DNA from: Archilochus colubris | Taxonomy: Eukaryota > Chordata > Aves > Apodiformes > Trochilidae | Reading direction: 5' to 3' | Length of the DNA: 64,000 nt | NCBI GenBank assembly: GCA_023079485.1 | Contig: CM041090.1 | Span: 12,473,403 to 12,537,402 of the forward strand | In this document: positions 11,577 through 25,840 of the stretch, piece by piece | Position numbering within the stretch: position 1 is the first letter of the stretch | Layout: the number at the start of each line of letters is the position of its first letter | Position numbers and translations under genes: made by a program | Notes under the pieces: generated by a model | Databases searched by the model: none | Told to the model about the DNA's origin: nothing | The model's input: the letters and a program-made list of their open reading frames with translations, nothing else

Positions 11577-14500
11577 TTGCTGCAAGCCTCTGAAGTATAA
11601 ATACACAACAGTTTGCAAAATGAGAAATAAAATAAGAATATCCAATTTTAGCTTTCAGGCAAGTAAATTTTTTATAGATACTTTGTTTGCCCCCTCCAAG
11701 CAAGAAAACAGCCTCCTCCTACCCCTAAATATCATAGCTAAAATGACAGTTCAGTCAATGTTTCTCACCACTTCTGTACCAACATCTTTTAGTACCCTAA
11801 CCCACACAGCAGACAAATATAATCAAGAAAAATCCAATCCTTCCCTGTACACATCTATCAATTCTAATAACTGGTAATAAAAATGGCTGTATCTTGATGC
11901 AGTCAATGTAATATTACTGCAAGTTGAATGATTCATTAATCTCTATCACTGTACTTTATTCACAGATAAGTTCAGATTGCAGTTGTACACCTCAGACACA
12001 GGTAGCTTTTGGTCTTATGTCTCTCAGCAAAAAGAGCCTCTTCTGACAGGCACTGAGAACACCAGGACTTTCCTCTGAAACACTAAGAAATAGGATGCAC
12101 CAGCTGGTTAAACCTACACACTCTTTGGTGTTCTCCATTCAAGTGAACCAGAAGTTTAGCTTTAAAGTTTAATAGAATTAATATTTTGTTGTAAATCTGA
12201 ACAGTAGAGCTTTCTTTTGTATACCAACAGACAGCAGCAAGAGTTCAGTTAAGCATCATTTAGGGATATCACCAAAATTCACTTACACTACATGAGAAAA
12301 TTTCAACAGATCTATTTTTATTTTAATGGATAATTACACTCCACATCCATTTTCTTTTCCAGAATTACTTGAGAGTAATTACATGAGAAGCAAAGATGGA
12401 GGATACACATCCAACATGGCTTAGCAACTTCTATTTAGCAGAAGTTCTCTGTCAGTGTTGGGTTTTTTAGCCCCTCACCATACTAAGACACCTCACTTGG
12501 TATATTTAACAATCTAGTCTGCTGCTTCCTTATTCTCTCAACTGCTTTAAACAACATTCATCCTTCAAATATTTTAGAAACCACTGTCAAATTCACTACA
12601 TCAGTGCAAGGGCCAAAATAAAATTCCCCAACAGGCAATATTTAATGTGTAACATCTTAGATGGAAAGAAAACAGTTTTTCCAGACAAAAATTTAAATTA
12701 ACAAGACAAATTCATTACTGTACTCATAACAACAAAGGCTATGAAGATTGCTTAGCTTTTGTTGTTGTTGCTGTTGGTTGTTTTTTGGAAACTTTTGTAT
12801 TTCAAAGGGACTAAAGTAAGAGTATCTATTTTTATTAACCAGACAAGATGGTTTGCAAGTAGCCACAAAGCAGCAGCAGGACTTGTGTTATTTCAATTTC
12901 CAGAATTCTCTACAAACAAACCAGTACCTGCCTGCCACACTACTGGTATTACCAAAACCATCCAGATGTCTTGTATCTCTAATCATTGTAGTCCCACCCA
13001 CTTGGAGAACTTTGGAACTAATTGCTAAACTGCTGGTATTGCTTAGCTGAGGAAAAAAGGGCAGACAAGGCTCCAGTGTTTTCTGGCACCATCCCTACAG
13101 CCTAACATTTTTACCTACTCTTGCACATCTAGCAGCTTTATTAAGAGTAACTAAACAAAAGATAACCAAACAAATAGGGCAATCAGTTGAGCATTACTCT
13201 CATTAAACTCTTCACTAGAGCTACCACAAACATGAGAAATGTAGCATGACGAGCAGCATTTCAATGGCCAGGCCAAACCCACTGTATCACATCCCATCTT
13301 TCCTCAGACGCCCTGACTGGTGGTTGTGGCCACTGGAAACTCTGGGGGGGCAGAGCAAGGTTTACAGAAAAAGTCAAATGGGATTCTGTCCATTGGAGCA
13401 TGCTGAGTCCCAAGAGTCAGTGCTAAGCACCAGTTGAGACTGAATCAGTCAGATTCAGAATCCAAGGACAACCACACCAGAATCCAAGATGAGTTCCTAA
13501 CAACTCCAGAACCAGATGTTCTCTCTAACAGCCAAGTTCCTCAGGTAAGGAGATGAGAGTATAGTATGCTTATGTAATTAGAGTGATAAATTATTATGAA
13601 CCTGAGGAAAAAAAAATTAAAAAGTTATGTAGTGTGTTGTTTTCCCCTAATGGTTAAGGGCTACAGAAGAATCCAGTATGTGTCTGAATGGCAAACACAT
13701 TAAACTTGAAATGAAGTAATTTTAAAACAGCCTAGGATATTGTGTAAGATTTCATTCTAACCATGCTACCAAATGAAGCCTATTTTTCTAACAAATCAAA
13801 AGCTGGAGGGGGGCAAACTAGAGAAGCCTGAGAAAGCATTAGGAGCCAAAAATCAAAGTGCTAGAGAAGTAAAATAAAATATTATGGGCCTTGCCTAGCA
13901 TCAACCTTAAGAGCCTTGAGCTGACCACAGGTTTTACAGGCTCTCTCCTCCCCCCAAAAACTGTGTGTTTATGCCACTGTAATGCTCTTGGGCCCAAAGT
14001 GACATGTCCTGGTTGACTGAACTATTGTTCAAGCCCAGGAAGCAATCCACTGACCTTGACTGGGTCCTTCAGCTGACACCTTCACCTCTGCCACTACCTG
14101 CCTTTTTAATCACTAAGACTTTATTTATTTAAATGAGCTATTTTAATAATTTGGGATATTTCTCATGTGTAATATGAGGCCAATTACAGATACCAAACAT
14201 TATTACATTTGTCCTTTCCTCCATTAATACAAAAAATAATGAAAAGTTAAGAATTTCTGCCAAAATATTTTTCCCAGAGAAAAAGAAGAGTTGTTGAATG
14301 AGGAAAAAAAAGCAGTTATCTTGCTGTATTACATTTATTTTAAACCTGCTTCAACAGTATGCAAATCTTCCCTCTTCTAGATTCATATTAAGTCTTACCT
14401 TTTTTTTATTCATATCCCATTTTGCACATTTCTATTTTAATATAAGACTTAAAAATAGTAACAGTGATTTCAGTAATGTCTGTTAAGACAATTGAACTGC

Positions 14501-14664
14501 AATTGCAAATTGTCAGTACTATAAAGCTACCATCACCATCAAAATACCTGCATCTTCAAGTGGAAATACAAACTGAACCATACAAGACACTAACTCTGTT
14601 AACTTTTGTAAAAAATACTTAGCATTGTGGTTTCTTACAAAGCTAGAAAGTGGGTTTTTGCACA

Positions 14665-15285
14665 AAAGAACCTCAGGTTTCAGGTGGTCATGTTGAACAT
14701 AAGCCAGCAATGTGCCCTTGAAACAAGGAAGGCCAAGGATGTCCCAGGCTGCAATAGAAGCATTGCCAGCAGGTGGAGGGAGGTGACCTTATCCTTCTGC
14801 ACAGCACTGGTGATGGCACACCTGGGATGCTGGGTCCAGTGGTGGGCAGAGCAGTGCAAGGAAGAGATGGAGATACTGGAGGAAGTCCAGCAAAGGCCAC
14901 CAAGATGGTAACAGGACCATGTCTCATGTGAGGAAAGGCTGAGAAAGTTGGGGCTCTTTAATCTGGAGATGATTCAGGGGTATCTTTTATAAATGTATAT
15001 AAACACCTGAAGGGAGGGTGCAAAGATGATGGAGCCAGGCTCTTCCAGTGACAGGACCAGAGGCAACAGCCACAGTTTGAACATCAGGAATCACTTTTTC
15101 ACAGTGTGGGTGCCTGAGCACTGGTAAAGTGCTCAAAGAAGTTATGCAGTCTACATCCTTGGAGACGTTCAAAGGCCTCCTGGACATAGTCCTGGAAAAT
15201 CTGCTTTAGGTGGCCCTGCTTAAGTATGGGGAGTGCACAAGATAACCTCCAGATTCCCTTCCAACCTCAATTATTCATTGATTCT
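14665..15285 (+). mobile_element. CR1 LINE 3' fragment
   Basis: Sense CR1 fragment covering the end of the RT ORF and the 3' UTR. Recognisable pieces are NISQQCALETRKAKDVPGCN, SRWREVTLSFCTALV, then the nucleotide blocks cacctgaagggagggtgcaaag, gagccaggctcttccagtgac and cttggagacgttcaaagg, ending near ttcccttccaacctc...gattctt. The copy is diverged and contains many stops. Confidence 0.9.
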
Positions 15286-17165
15286 TTCTTTGTTTTAATA
15301 CCATATTTCAAAGCACAATGATTTCAATTAAATACACCTTTATAAATACAATTTTATAAATATAACTAATATGGAGAATTCATGATACTTTGAAGTAAGA
15401 GTTGTCACAGCACACAACTGCTGTTTAAACACTTCTGAAAAGGCAAAGAAAAAAAAAAAGGCATTCTGAAAAACTGTGACATACTCTGCCATGAAATTAC
15501 ACTATCTCTGCTGGCACAGAAGTAACAGCTCCAGGCTGATCTCTGAATGTGACCTGGTCATGGATCAAGGCTCTTTGCCTCTAATTGACACTTTACACAG
15601 GTACTTTAACCCCTCCAACTTCCGGTGCAATATACTTTGGTGTTGTAGCCTCACCCAAAGTGGATACATGAACCACATTTGCTTTGCTATGATTCTGATT
15701 ATCCAAGCAGCTTAGTGGAAGATTTTACAATTTGCAGCTAGAGAAGTGCTCGTGAGTATGTGCATACTCCAAGTACCAAAAGGTAATACCAGAGCACTGA
15801 GTTAAAGTCTATTTTACCTGCAGGTAATATCTGTTGAGTACTGATTCAATTTAGAAAAAAAATAATTTCACCCGTATCACATGAATTTATTGGTACACTG
15901 CTGATATAAAGCCCTTTGTTAATAAAGGTTTAGAGAATGACTGCCACTGGCACCAAACATTAATGACTTCTCTACAACAAAAACAGATGCATAGCATGAG
16001 TACTATAGGAGACATTTTACATGAAGAAAACATGACAGCATAGACTATTAATTTTTATGAAAAGGAAACTGCTGCATATATTTTTTGCCATAGTAACAAC
16101 TACTGTATGAGGCTTTGCATGGCATGACTATTACCCTTCTCTCAAAATAATGCCAGTCAATTGGAATATACACCCAACTATTTTGCTGGTAGAAGGTAAA
16201 ATTTTGCAGATTTTCCCCTTTAAGGCAAAGGCAAAAGGTGGAACTATAGACAAATGCTGTTACATTTAGTATATTGGTACCCTCACAGATTTATTGAATG
16301 AGCTTTGGACTTGACCGAAGAAAAAAAGAGAAGAATGGGACATTCCCACTGGAATAAAAACAAAACAAACAAACAAAATCTATTTACATAAATCTGAACT
16401 AACAAGCAAAATCGCTTGTACCCAAAATGGCAGAAGGAGAAAGCTATGTGGGAAACTGTATTACCCAAGGAGGGGATAACTGGCATCTTGAAAGAGCCAA
16501 AAATTGATTGCACAATCATTATTTAGCAGGAGAGGCTTTTAAAAATAAAAGGTGCTTGACAATGTACCTACAATTCATAAGGAAAAACAAGACAAAAATG
16601 AGCAAGTGTCCACAATGGCAAACTGTCAGAGCAGTACCCTGCTCTTATGAAGTATCCTCTTGGACACTTCATCAGGAAAACAGTAAAAAAATAGCAGCAC
16701 TAGAATGACATTCTTATTTCAATACAGACAGTTTAAGATTGATGACCACATAAAGCCACCAGTGCTTTAAGGAAGAATGTCTACTACTGCAAGAGATTTT
16801 GTGAAGCACAAGAGCACACGAAAAATGGAGACGCTGTTAAAAAGCTCCGAATCCATAAAAATTACACACAAAGTAGATATTTGACATTTCTGTGAATAAC
16901 ATTTTAGCCCTACTCCCCAGCACCTCCTCTTGTTTAATAATTGTAGATAGATTCTATTACTTCTGTACGTCACCCAGGCAGATTTGTTAGATGTGGTAGT
17001 ATTTTAGCAGATTCAAGGAGATCATGACATATACTCAGCTTCCACATCTTTTAAATGAACTGCCTAGGTTTTCATAATAGTATGGATTCCGTAACATTGT
17101 CTGATAAAGACATACTACTTAGAAATGTAAGGGGTTTTTTTATTTGATATCAGATGCTGTTTACA

Positions 17166-17722
17166 CAGAATCACAGAGTTATTGTGGCTGGAAAAGACCT
17201 CTGAGATCAAGTCCAGCCTCTGACCTAACACTACCACACCAGGTAGACCATGGCACTAAGTGCCACATCAGCCTTTCCTTAAACACCTCCAGGGATGGTA
17301 ACTCCCCCTCTTCCCTGGGCAGTCCATTCCAATGCCTGATCACCCCTCTCTGTGAGGAAGAGCTTCCTGATATCCAACCTAAACCTCCCCTGGCACAGCT
17401 CCAGGCCATGCCCTCTCCTCCCTCATCAAACCCCTACCTGACTCCAGCCTCCCTTCGGGTAGTTGAACAACCCCAGCTCCCTCAGCCTCTCCTAATGACT
17501 TTCCAACTTCACAGCCATTGCTCTCCCCTTGGACCTGCTCCAGCACCTTTATTTCCTCTTGAAGTGAGGGGCCCAGAACTGGACACAGTACTCGAGGGTG
17601 AGGCCTCATCAGTGCTGAGTACAGGGGGAGAAGTACATCCCTATTCTATTCCTGCTGGCCACACCATTCCTGATACAGGCCAGGATGCCATTGGCCTTCC
17701 AGGCCACCTAGGCACACTGCTT
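17166..17722 (-). mobile_element. CR1 LINE 3' fragment
   Basis: Antisense CR1. It begins with the complemented 3' terminus (cagaatcacagagttattg, ctggaaaagacctctgaga), passes the complemented 3' UTR (cctaaacctcccctggcac) and reaches the RT C-terminal region (gaggggcccagaactggac). It is 5'-truncated near 17722, next to a short ctttctttcttt run. Confidence 0.92.
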
Positions 17723-19284
17723 TCTTTCTTTCTACCCTTCCCCACAGAGGTTAAAAAGAACGAAAGCAACATTTAAAGATGAGTCCACAGGTTTGGACAC
17801 ATTCAGCAGAACTAAAATAATAGTATATAGAATGTAGTTCCCTTTTCTAAGGGTTGGTGAGATGAGCTGGACATGGAAGATGCTTTTAAATGACTTCCAC
17901 AACCGCCTGCTGAACATCAGGCTGCTGGTACCAGGAACTCTTGGAATAAATTCCATCCAGTTATAGGCAGATGGGATAACAGAAGGTGAGTGGTCAGATC
18001 CCAATACTCAGAGGCCAAGTTTAGTGGGCTTCCTCCAGAAAACCAAATTTGCCTCATTTTTAAAAGCAGACAGACTCCAGACTCCAGCAGGAACTCCAGA
18101 AATACCCACTCTACATACCAGCCTGGCATCTCCTCCTTGTATATATGTATTCTCATAGTATTTTCTTCCTTCTTTCCCCAGAATTTCAGAAGATGCAAAA
18201 GAATCTCTTCACTCCATTTATAGCACAGAATTGTCTGTACCTCCTCTAATGTTCTGAAATCACTACTTGTTTCTTACCAAGTAGTAGTCAAGCTATTGGG
18301 TACTTATGCCATGTATTAATTGTGACTTGCTTACCATGGAAGCATGTAGGTAGAGATGTAAAATCCCACAAATAAAACAAGAGAAAAGAGTTAAAATTTT
18401 GGATAAGAAAAGTTACCATTTCTTTCCAACCTTGCAAAACCAGAGGAGCAGCTACAGAAAGGATGAAAAATAAGCTTTTAATTTTCTCTGGTGTTTCAGC
18501 AAACTTGGGAGAAGCACAAGTTTGTAGCTCAAGGCAGATTCCACTGCAGCTAAGACAAATTGACACTTCCAGTAAATGTCGCCAGACAACATCCATCCAG
18601 TCAAGGAGGAATTTATTTATATTTTTAACTGAAGCTTACAGACTCAGTTGTGCCTCATATTTTCCTTGGAATAGCAATGATTACTACAGTTCAGGATACA
18701 TAATTTAAGGGAAGTTTTTCAGGTAATAATATCTGAACAGATCAGAATTCTCTGTTTTCCCAGGGCTGTTTTCCCTCATGAACTCCCTGAGCTTCATTCA
18801 AGTATGCAAGTACAATTAGATCACCCTCACAATCTAAGTTATTAGTCATCTAGTCATCAAGAGTAAGGATGCCAGGACTCTGGAGAGCTTCTTGACATGA
18901 GATGTGAATGCATTAATCAACAAGTCATTTCATAATACAATTCTTGACCACCAAAACAAGACAAGGTACCTAATATGCTGAAAGAAGACCACAGTAAGAT
19001 TGCTTATGAACAATTTTAGTTACTCTAAGATGGTGTGACAGGCTGTACCAAGTATAACACTATAAAACAAGCACCAGTGTAGTTTTTATTCCACTCCTCC
19101 TTGCCCTTAAGAATAGTACCCCACAACTGTCCAAGAAGCTATTATTGTCCTACAACACCTAAGAAATTATTTAGCAAAAAAATAAAAAGGACAAGCCAAG
19201 TAGACCCTGCTAAACTTTCTCCAACAAACCAGAAAACAGTCTCAGATTTTATGTTTAGTATGTCTGAATTTCTTTCTGCTTGTT

Positions 19285-19375
19285 CTGGACTATACACCCT
19301 TTGGGACAGGGACCATCCTCTAATGGTCATCAACAGTAATGATTGTAATTCAATAAAAACAAGAGTGCATGTTGG
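19285..19375 (+). mobile_element. ancient interspersed-repeat tail (possible)
   Basis: The block ctatacaccctttgggacag, then ggaccatc and later a degenerate AT-rich tail, resembles the shared 3' tail (attgtaaactctttggggca type) of old amniote CR1/L3-like and SINE elements. It is short and diverged, and family assignment from memory is uncertain. A second, similar tail lies at 56655-56760. Confidence 0.35.
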
Positions 19376-19799
19376 TATACAACGAACCTATCTTTCCTGG
19401 TGAGCTGCTACATACTCAAGCTTCTACCAAAACATTTATGGAAGAAAAAAAGCATCAGCTCCCCTTCACCTCAAGCAATGTGGAATGATTGCAATAATTG
19501 CTAGAAATGACCTAGACTGCATTTGTACTTTTTAAGAAAAGGTACAGCATTTGGAGCATGTGGAAGGTGGCTTGTGCACCATGACTACCCCAGATGTTGG
19601 CATTATCTGGGCTACTCAGTGTGCCAACTCCAAGAGAAATTGCATGGAGGGTGGAGCAGAGTGGAGGTGCCGTGGTCATGCTCTGTGAGCAACAATACCA
19701 ACTGACTGCACTTTTGATACCCTGGGCCAACAACCTGCCACCCTTTGACAAATGCTGTTCTTTAAGTGTGCATTATAATCTCATTTTAATATAAAAAAC

Positions 19800-20360
19800 A
19801 CACCTCCAACCCTAAAGTTACCCACCTCCAAAGGGTGACCACCCCTCACTGAGGCTGCCCATTGAATTTTCTGCAGCCTATGCCTTTAAATGCCAAGCAG
19901 GAGAGCTTTGCATCAATTATAACACAGATTTGATTGACAAGAGTGAGTCAAGGTCCACCTGTCAGGTAAAATAGTATAAAAATAGCCAACTGGGGAAAGG
20001 ATGTGAGAAAAGATACCATCACAGGGAAGAAACACCATTGCAGGGACACCTCTGACCCCTGGCACCAATTGATGGGCTGAGCTTCTCTTTCCCCCCACTG
20101 GGATGCCTTTGGGTAAGATTCTAACACTCAAGTGCCCCCTCCCTTTCTCTTCTTAATTCTGTAGTCCCTTTGATAGTATAAATTTGTACACCCATCATTT
20201 TTGGCCAGGTTGGCCCCCCCAGGAAATCTCTCTGGAGTACCCATAGCCTAGGAATTTTGCACATGCTTCTTTTGCAGACAGTAACTTATCATTGGCAATC
20301 CAAAGGAACTTGCTACTATTGCTTTACTAAACCACACTGTTCATTAATCTGGTGGTAAGA
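19800..20360 (+). mobile_element. possible solo LTR / endogenous-retrovirus remnant
   Basis: This segment differs in texture from the surrounding intron. It has a TATA-like gtataaaaatag at about 19976, C-rich blocks (gggacacctctgacccctgg, cttctctttccccccactgg, gtgccccctccctttctct) and cctaggaattttgcacatgc. The arrangement of TATA box then C-rich R/U5-like sequence resembles avian ERVL-type LTRs as I remember them. No target-site duplication or clear TG...CA ends were identified, so the borders are approximate. It may be an unrelated repeat. Confidence 0.35.
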
Positions 20361-21834
20361 AAACTCATCCAGCACATGTCTTCTGTAATTTCTTCACTAG
20401 TGTGGTGTTAGTAGTGCATCCAGACCCTTGTTTTCTGACCTACTAAAGGTGAATTGGCCATCACACAGCATTAAGCCCAGCTGCCCCCAGCTTCTCTAAT
20501 ATCTGAGGGTCAACTGTATTGCAAGGAGGTTTATATTCTGCCAAATTTCTTTACTTGCTTTAACTCAACAGGCAACCACAAAATTTAAATTTTAATCTTG
20601 TCACATTAAAAACAAATTTATAAAACATCCAGATCATTCCTGGCATGCTTTCCCAACTCTGCTTGCACAAAAAGTAACAGAACCTTAAACCAAATAAAGC
20701 AGATCCACACTTATAAAAATCATCTTCCTTTAACTGTCTTGCTGAGTTGTAAGACTGATAATGGATGTGGCATAAAAAAGTATTTTATTAAAACTTTATG
20801 AATTAAAACTAGTATTATTTGTTCACACTGTTAATTTTATAGCTTGTCTCAAAATTTACACTGCCATGACTTCACAAGGACTTTAACCTGCCCATATGAA
20901 AGCAAGCTCGTAAAGTAAATTACGTTACAGGAAAATCCTGAACGCTGAATCGCTCTATTTTACATAAAGAGGAAACAACAAACATCCAAAAGGATGTTTC
21001 AAATGCACATAAATGGACAAATCATAGATGTTCACACTAACAAAACAAAAAAACTACAAGCCAAACTATGAAATGTTTAACAAACAGCACCAAAATAAAA
21101 AATGAAATCTGAATGAGCCTCAAAGAAGGTTAACTTGTGAACCTGCAAAGCTATTTTAAAGGACTGTGCTCAGTGACCAAAAGGAAACTACCATTCTCTT
21201 GCTAGGCAGCACCACACTCTGTGGCTTTAATCAGTTTTGTTGTAGTTTTAACTAACCATGAGTACTTGGGATAGAAGACATAAACAGAGAGAGACAAGTG
21301 AAAGACAAATGCAAAGACTTCTATTACAATAATCTATCAAAGGAGAAGAAACAAAAGATTAACAAGCTCATAAAAAATGTTTAATGGTATGCCCTTCATA
21401 TTTGCAATACGTCAGCATGAACAATGTGCCTTACATAGCCAATATGTAACTGTATGATCTAGGTTTAATCTCAGTAATAATTAGCATCCTACTCAGCAGT
21501 CTCAAGCACAGAAATAAGTGATTCACAAGCCTTAAGGTCAGAGAACATATGAATGTTAACAGTGGATCAAAAAAGCATAACTAAGCCTTGTGTAACTACA
21601 TTCCCTGCTTCAACTACTGCTAAAGCAATGCTTTTCAAAAGTTTCTACAAAAAGCTGTATGTGATGAATACATGGGTCGTGCATGAACATAAAAAGCAAA
21701 ACAGCACCCTGAAAGGCATCTCAGTTCATAAGGAACTTTAAGCTGCACTATTTGCTGCTGCTCCAGAAGAAAAGTATGAAAAGCTGTAACCAACTGCACA
21801 GAAAGCAAGCATAACAAGCATATATTCATTCATG

Positions 21835-21850
21835 CCCCCTCCCCCCCCCC
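21835..21850. repeat. poly-C run
   Basis: Five C, one T, then ten C at 21841-21850. Confidence 0.9.
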
Positions 21851-22340
21851 AAATATGTAACAAAACTAAGTATACATTCATACTTCATAAATGAACAGTT
21901 AGTCATGAGAATTCCTGTAATAACCACTGAATCTCTCAGCCTACTCAGTTACTGGAAAGGGATCCATCAGCTACATTTCCTTTGTTTTGGAAACAACCAA
22001 GCCCGAAACAAAGGGTTACAACACTGAGATCATGAGATGTTTAGTGCTACGATGTTTGCTGCTTCCTCTTTGGACTTTTCAAAGCCATTAATACCATTAG
22101 AAGACGGGGATCTGGGCTGGGACTTTATCATAAGGAGGAAGTTCTGAAAAGGTTGCTGGAGACAGCCAAGTCAAACTCCATAAATGTACTACTAGAGCAG
22201 CAAGAATACAAGTGCAACATGACACAATGCAAGTTTAAAACAGTTTTTTGACAGCAGAATCCAAGAAAAGAGTTAAAGTTTTTTCTGCTCCAGTCAATCT
22301 GTAATACCAAAATGTCAAATAGGAACAAAAAGGCAGATTT

Positions 22341-22378
22341 TTTTTTTTTGGGGGGGGGAGGAGTGGGAGGGATGGGGG
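22341..22378 (+). repeat. T/G homopolymer with G-quadruplex-type runs
   Basis: A T run ends in nine G (22350-22358), followed by gtgggagggatggggg. At least four G runs of three or more lie within about 30 nt on the + strand, which is the template strand for SPRED1. Confidence 0.8.
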
Positions 22379-25300
22379 CTGCTCTGACAACTCCATTGCA
22401 TGCTTTTACTAGACAAAACAGATTCCGATCCACTGTAACAATGTTTCAAGTGGCTATTTGCCACTTTATGACACAAATACGTTATAATAAAATAGTTTAT
22501 AGAATTTAGTATAGAGTACAAAATTCAAGTCTTACCAAGCCAATGAGATACACACTAACCCTTCCAGAAATGTGTTCTTATATTTAACAGCACTAAAAAT
22601 GAATTCTGACTGCATCATTGAAGAAACAAAAACAAAAAATTAAATATCTCTGCTAAGAGACAGAAGAAGACATTATATATTCAATAAATATATGGAGAAA
22701 TTAGTCTGGTGTGTGGAATGGACAAATAGGGACGAATATTAAAACAGTAAGAATTACAAATTGTTTTCCCTTATTATAAATAACCTTGATTTTTGAGTAC
22801 TTTTATTTTCAATGAGACTGCCCAAATAACCCAATAAAGAAGTAATTAATTGCTTCACTAGCTGAAGAAAAACAATCAACATCTTATTATACATTTCAAA
22901 AAGAAAGGTCAAATAACACAATATAAGTCTCTTCTTTAGTGATGCTAACAAATAACCTTGGATTTTCACTATTTACAAATTTAAGCCTAAAGTACTGATT
23001 TGTATCATAAAAGTTATTCTAACAGAATTCTCTAGACTTTGTTCACAACCCAACACTGGGAATGCATTGATCACATAGGAATTTTACATACAGGATGCAC
23101 AGTAGTTCTTGAGGGCTCTGCTTCTTGAATTTGGTCACTCAAACATCAAATGTCATTGTGTTTAAAGAGAATATTTTCTAGTCATGCAGTAATTCCTAGA
23201 CAGAACTCACTTGACTATAGTTTTTATCCATTCCTTCCAGTGTTATTAAGGACATGCTTATTATTATTCTTGAAAACTTACTGAAAGAAAAATCAGGAGA
23301 GAACTGATTGAGTCAAAGGATTCTAGAACTGTCAGTCTGCAACCACCCAATGACTGAAGTCCCTAATCCTTGTTTTCTTCACCCATATGTTGACTGCTAC
23401 TCAACACAACCATCTATTTGAGGCACTTTCACAAAAGACTGAGTAAAAAAAGGATATTGACTATTCCACATAAAAAGCTGATGTTTAAAGAAAAACAGCT
23501 GACACAGTTGTTTCTTTAGGAAGCACAAAAAAGAAAGATTGCCTAAGAGTTATTTAAGGGGAAGAAAGGGGAGCTAAAAATGCCAGGACTCCAGCAACAA
23601 AAATGAAGTAATAGATGTTTCAAAAGTCAGTGACATGAAAAGATTGGGAGGAGAAGAATATGGTTTGCACAAATTCTTCTTTACCAAATAAACAACATAA
23701 AAAAAAAGGGGGAGGAGAATAGAAGAAAGAGAAAACCCAGCATCTTTTCCCAAACAAGAAGCAGACACAAGAGGAAAAACTGGATGCCCTTCTTCAATGT
23801 GCACAGCACAGATATGAATTATTTGGTTCTTACTGTATAAGAAAAACTTATTCACAAAACGTATCACTGTTAAGCATGCAATTCTTATGCTGTGGCATTC
23901 ATTATATAACACTGTCTATTTTTTTCTGCATTAAAAGTGAAGTACAAAGTCTTGTAGCTAAATCTAAACTAGTAAAAAAATTGGTTATGTTGACTCCAAT
24001 AAAAAATCCCAAAGTAAAACATTGAAATTTTTCATTTTTAGCTGTTTATGGATTAAGTAATTTCCAGCAAATACAAGCTATTGTATTACCATCTATATAA
24101 TTTTAATAGTTCTAAGTAACACTGGTGAAAATTACAGATAGGGATCATGAAGGAGCAGAAAGAAAGGTTCTAAGAAACTTTTTCACAGGGAGTAAACAGA
24201 GACATGGAAATGCAAATGATCGCACTTCTCTTTATCTTTCCTGTACCAACTTTCTGCAGCCTAATTTCAGAAGGTCCTTTAATGAAGATTGGTAAAAGAA
24301 TACAAAACTTCTGACAGTTCTACACCATCTTTGACTAACAAGTCCAAGGCAACTTTCATACCTGCACTTCCATTATTGTTGTAAGAACTTAAGTAATGGG
24401 ATTTGACAGTGTTGCCAGAAGCACACTCCAGCCTTCTCTTGCCCTGATCATTTATTCCTGCCACACACTTTCTCCACCACTTCTGCAAATCTGCAGTGAT
24501 CAACACTGGGAAGCTGCTGTAAATCAAGAATAATCCAGAAGAAAGGTTAAACTTCAATCCACAATTATTTAACCTAAATCAGTAAATGATAGATTTTGGT
24601 CAGCCACATCACAGCTCAGTTGGAGCTTGACTTCTTCTCTACATTATTTTAAATGTTGAGATTAGGCCACAGATAGCAATAAAAGCACCTAAGAGTTAAG
24701 ACACAAAGTTGGGCACACTTATCCTCCTTCTGCAGTACCAACAACCTAGGACTATATTTTTCCTTTTTTTTTTTTTTTTTTGGCTTCATGTACATGGAAG
24801 GATGAGCACCAAACATGTAGCAAAGATAAGAATAGTCTTCTACCTCCCAAGAAATGTACATTTTCTTTCCCTAAATTCTTACTGCGAGAAGTTTTTGTCC
24901 TCTTTGTATTCAGTGAAGCCCAGTTCACATGCTAATAAACCAAATTTCCTTTATGTAATGACTGAACACACAAAGGGAAATCCCTCTTGATTTCAGAAGG
25001 TGCAAGGGAATTGACACTGGTAGAACAGAAAATAGAGATTCTGAGCACTGTAAAAAGTTGTGAGAACTGAATGCAGAGATGCCACAATTTTCATGAAGTA
25101 CAACCGAAAATACATCATAATATAAGAATCAATTATAAGACATGTAACTTACATGTAGCTTTGAATTTTGGTATCATTAATTCATGTAAAACTTAGTATT
25201 TTCAATACAGAGATACAAAATTTGCACTATCATGCTGCAGATTAAAACACTGATAAGAGCACTTGCAAAAAATTTTACAATAAAGTAACACTAAAGATTG

Positions 25301-25803
25301 GGGTCCAAGTGCCTGAATTCAGACATCTGAACAAAAATTGTAATAAGATTCAGCAAGGGTTAAGACTATTCAGCCTGGATCTTTTTAATGGAAAGGAGTT
25401 ACAGCAGCCTCTATTTGGAAGTAGTTTAACATATACTTTCCAAACCTGATTTATCTGAAGTGATTCAGTAGCTCATCTTCATTGATGCAGTCACTAGTGT
25501 TCAAGGAAATATCACCCAAGGAAAGATTATAAAACAGAAATGTAGCCTTAAAGAACAACTAAAAAAATTTATCACTGAATGCTTTCTGCTACTAAACATA
25601 TTCATTTTAAGGAATTTAAAAATAAAATAAAATTAAAAAATCAATTAGGTGACTACATAGTTAACTATCTCCTTGTAATGTAGACTCTTTAAATTTTAAT
25701 TGAGACTAGACAATTTCCTGGTACAGCACATTTTCCAAACTGCAGCAGTACTGGCATCATGGAACACTGTTGCTTGTTACCACTTGTTTTCTTGGGGTTT
25801 TCT

Positions 25804-25840
25804 GTTTGTTTGTTTGTTTTTGGTTGGTGTTTTTTTTTTA
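25804..25840. repeat. (TTTG)n and T-rich simple repeat
   Basis: About four TTTG units followed by tttttggttggtg and a T run. Confidence 0.8.

Noticed and set aside
24362..24505. 144-nt minus-strand exon-like segment with cttcccag acceptor and CAG|GTATGA donor
   Set aside because: Its open frame (LITADLQKWWRK) does not match the SPRED1 exon 1/2 phase, and in the SPRED1 frame it has a stop. No partner exon was found. Likely a pseudo-exon.
25345..25395. CR1-like phrase (ctattcagcctggat)
   Set aside because: Too short, with no further CR1 sequence on either side.
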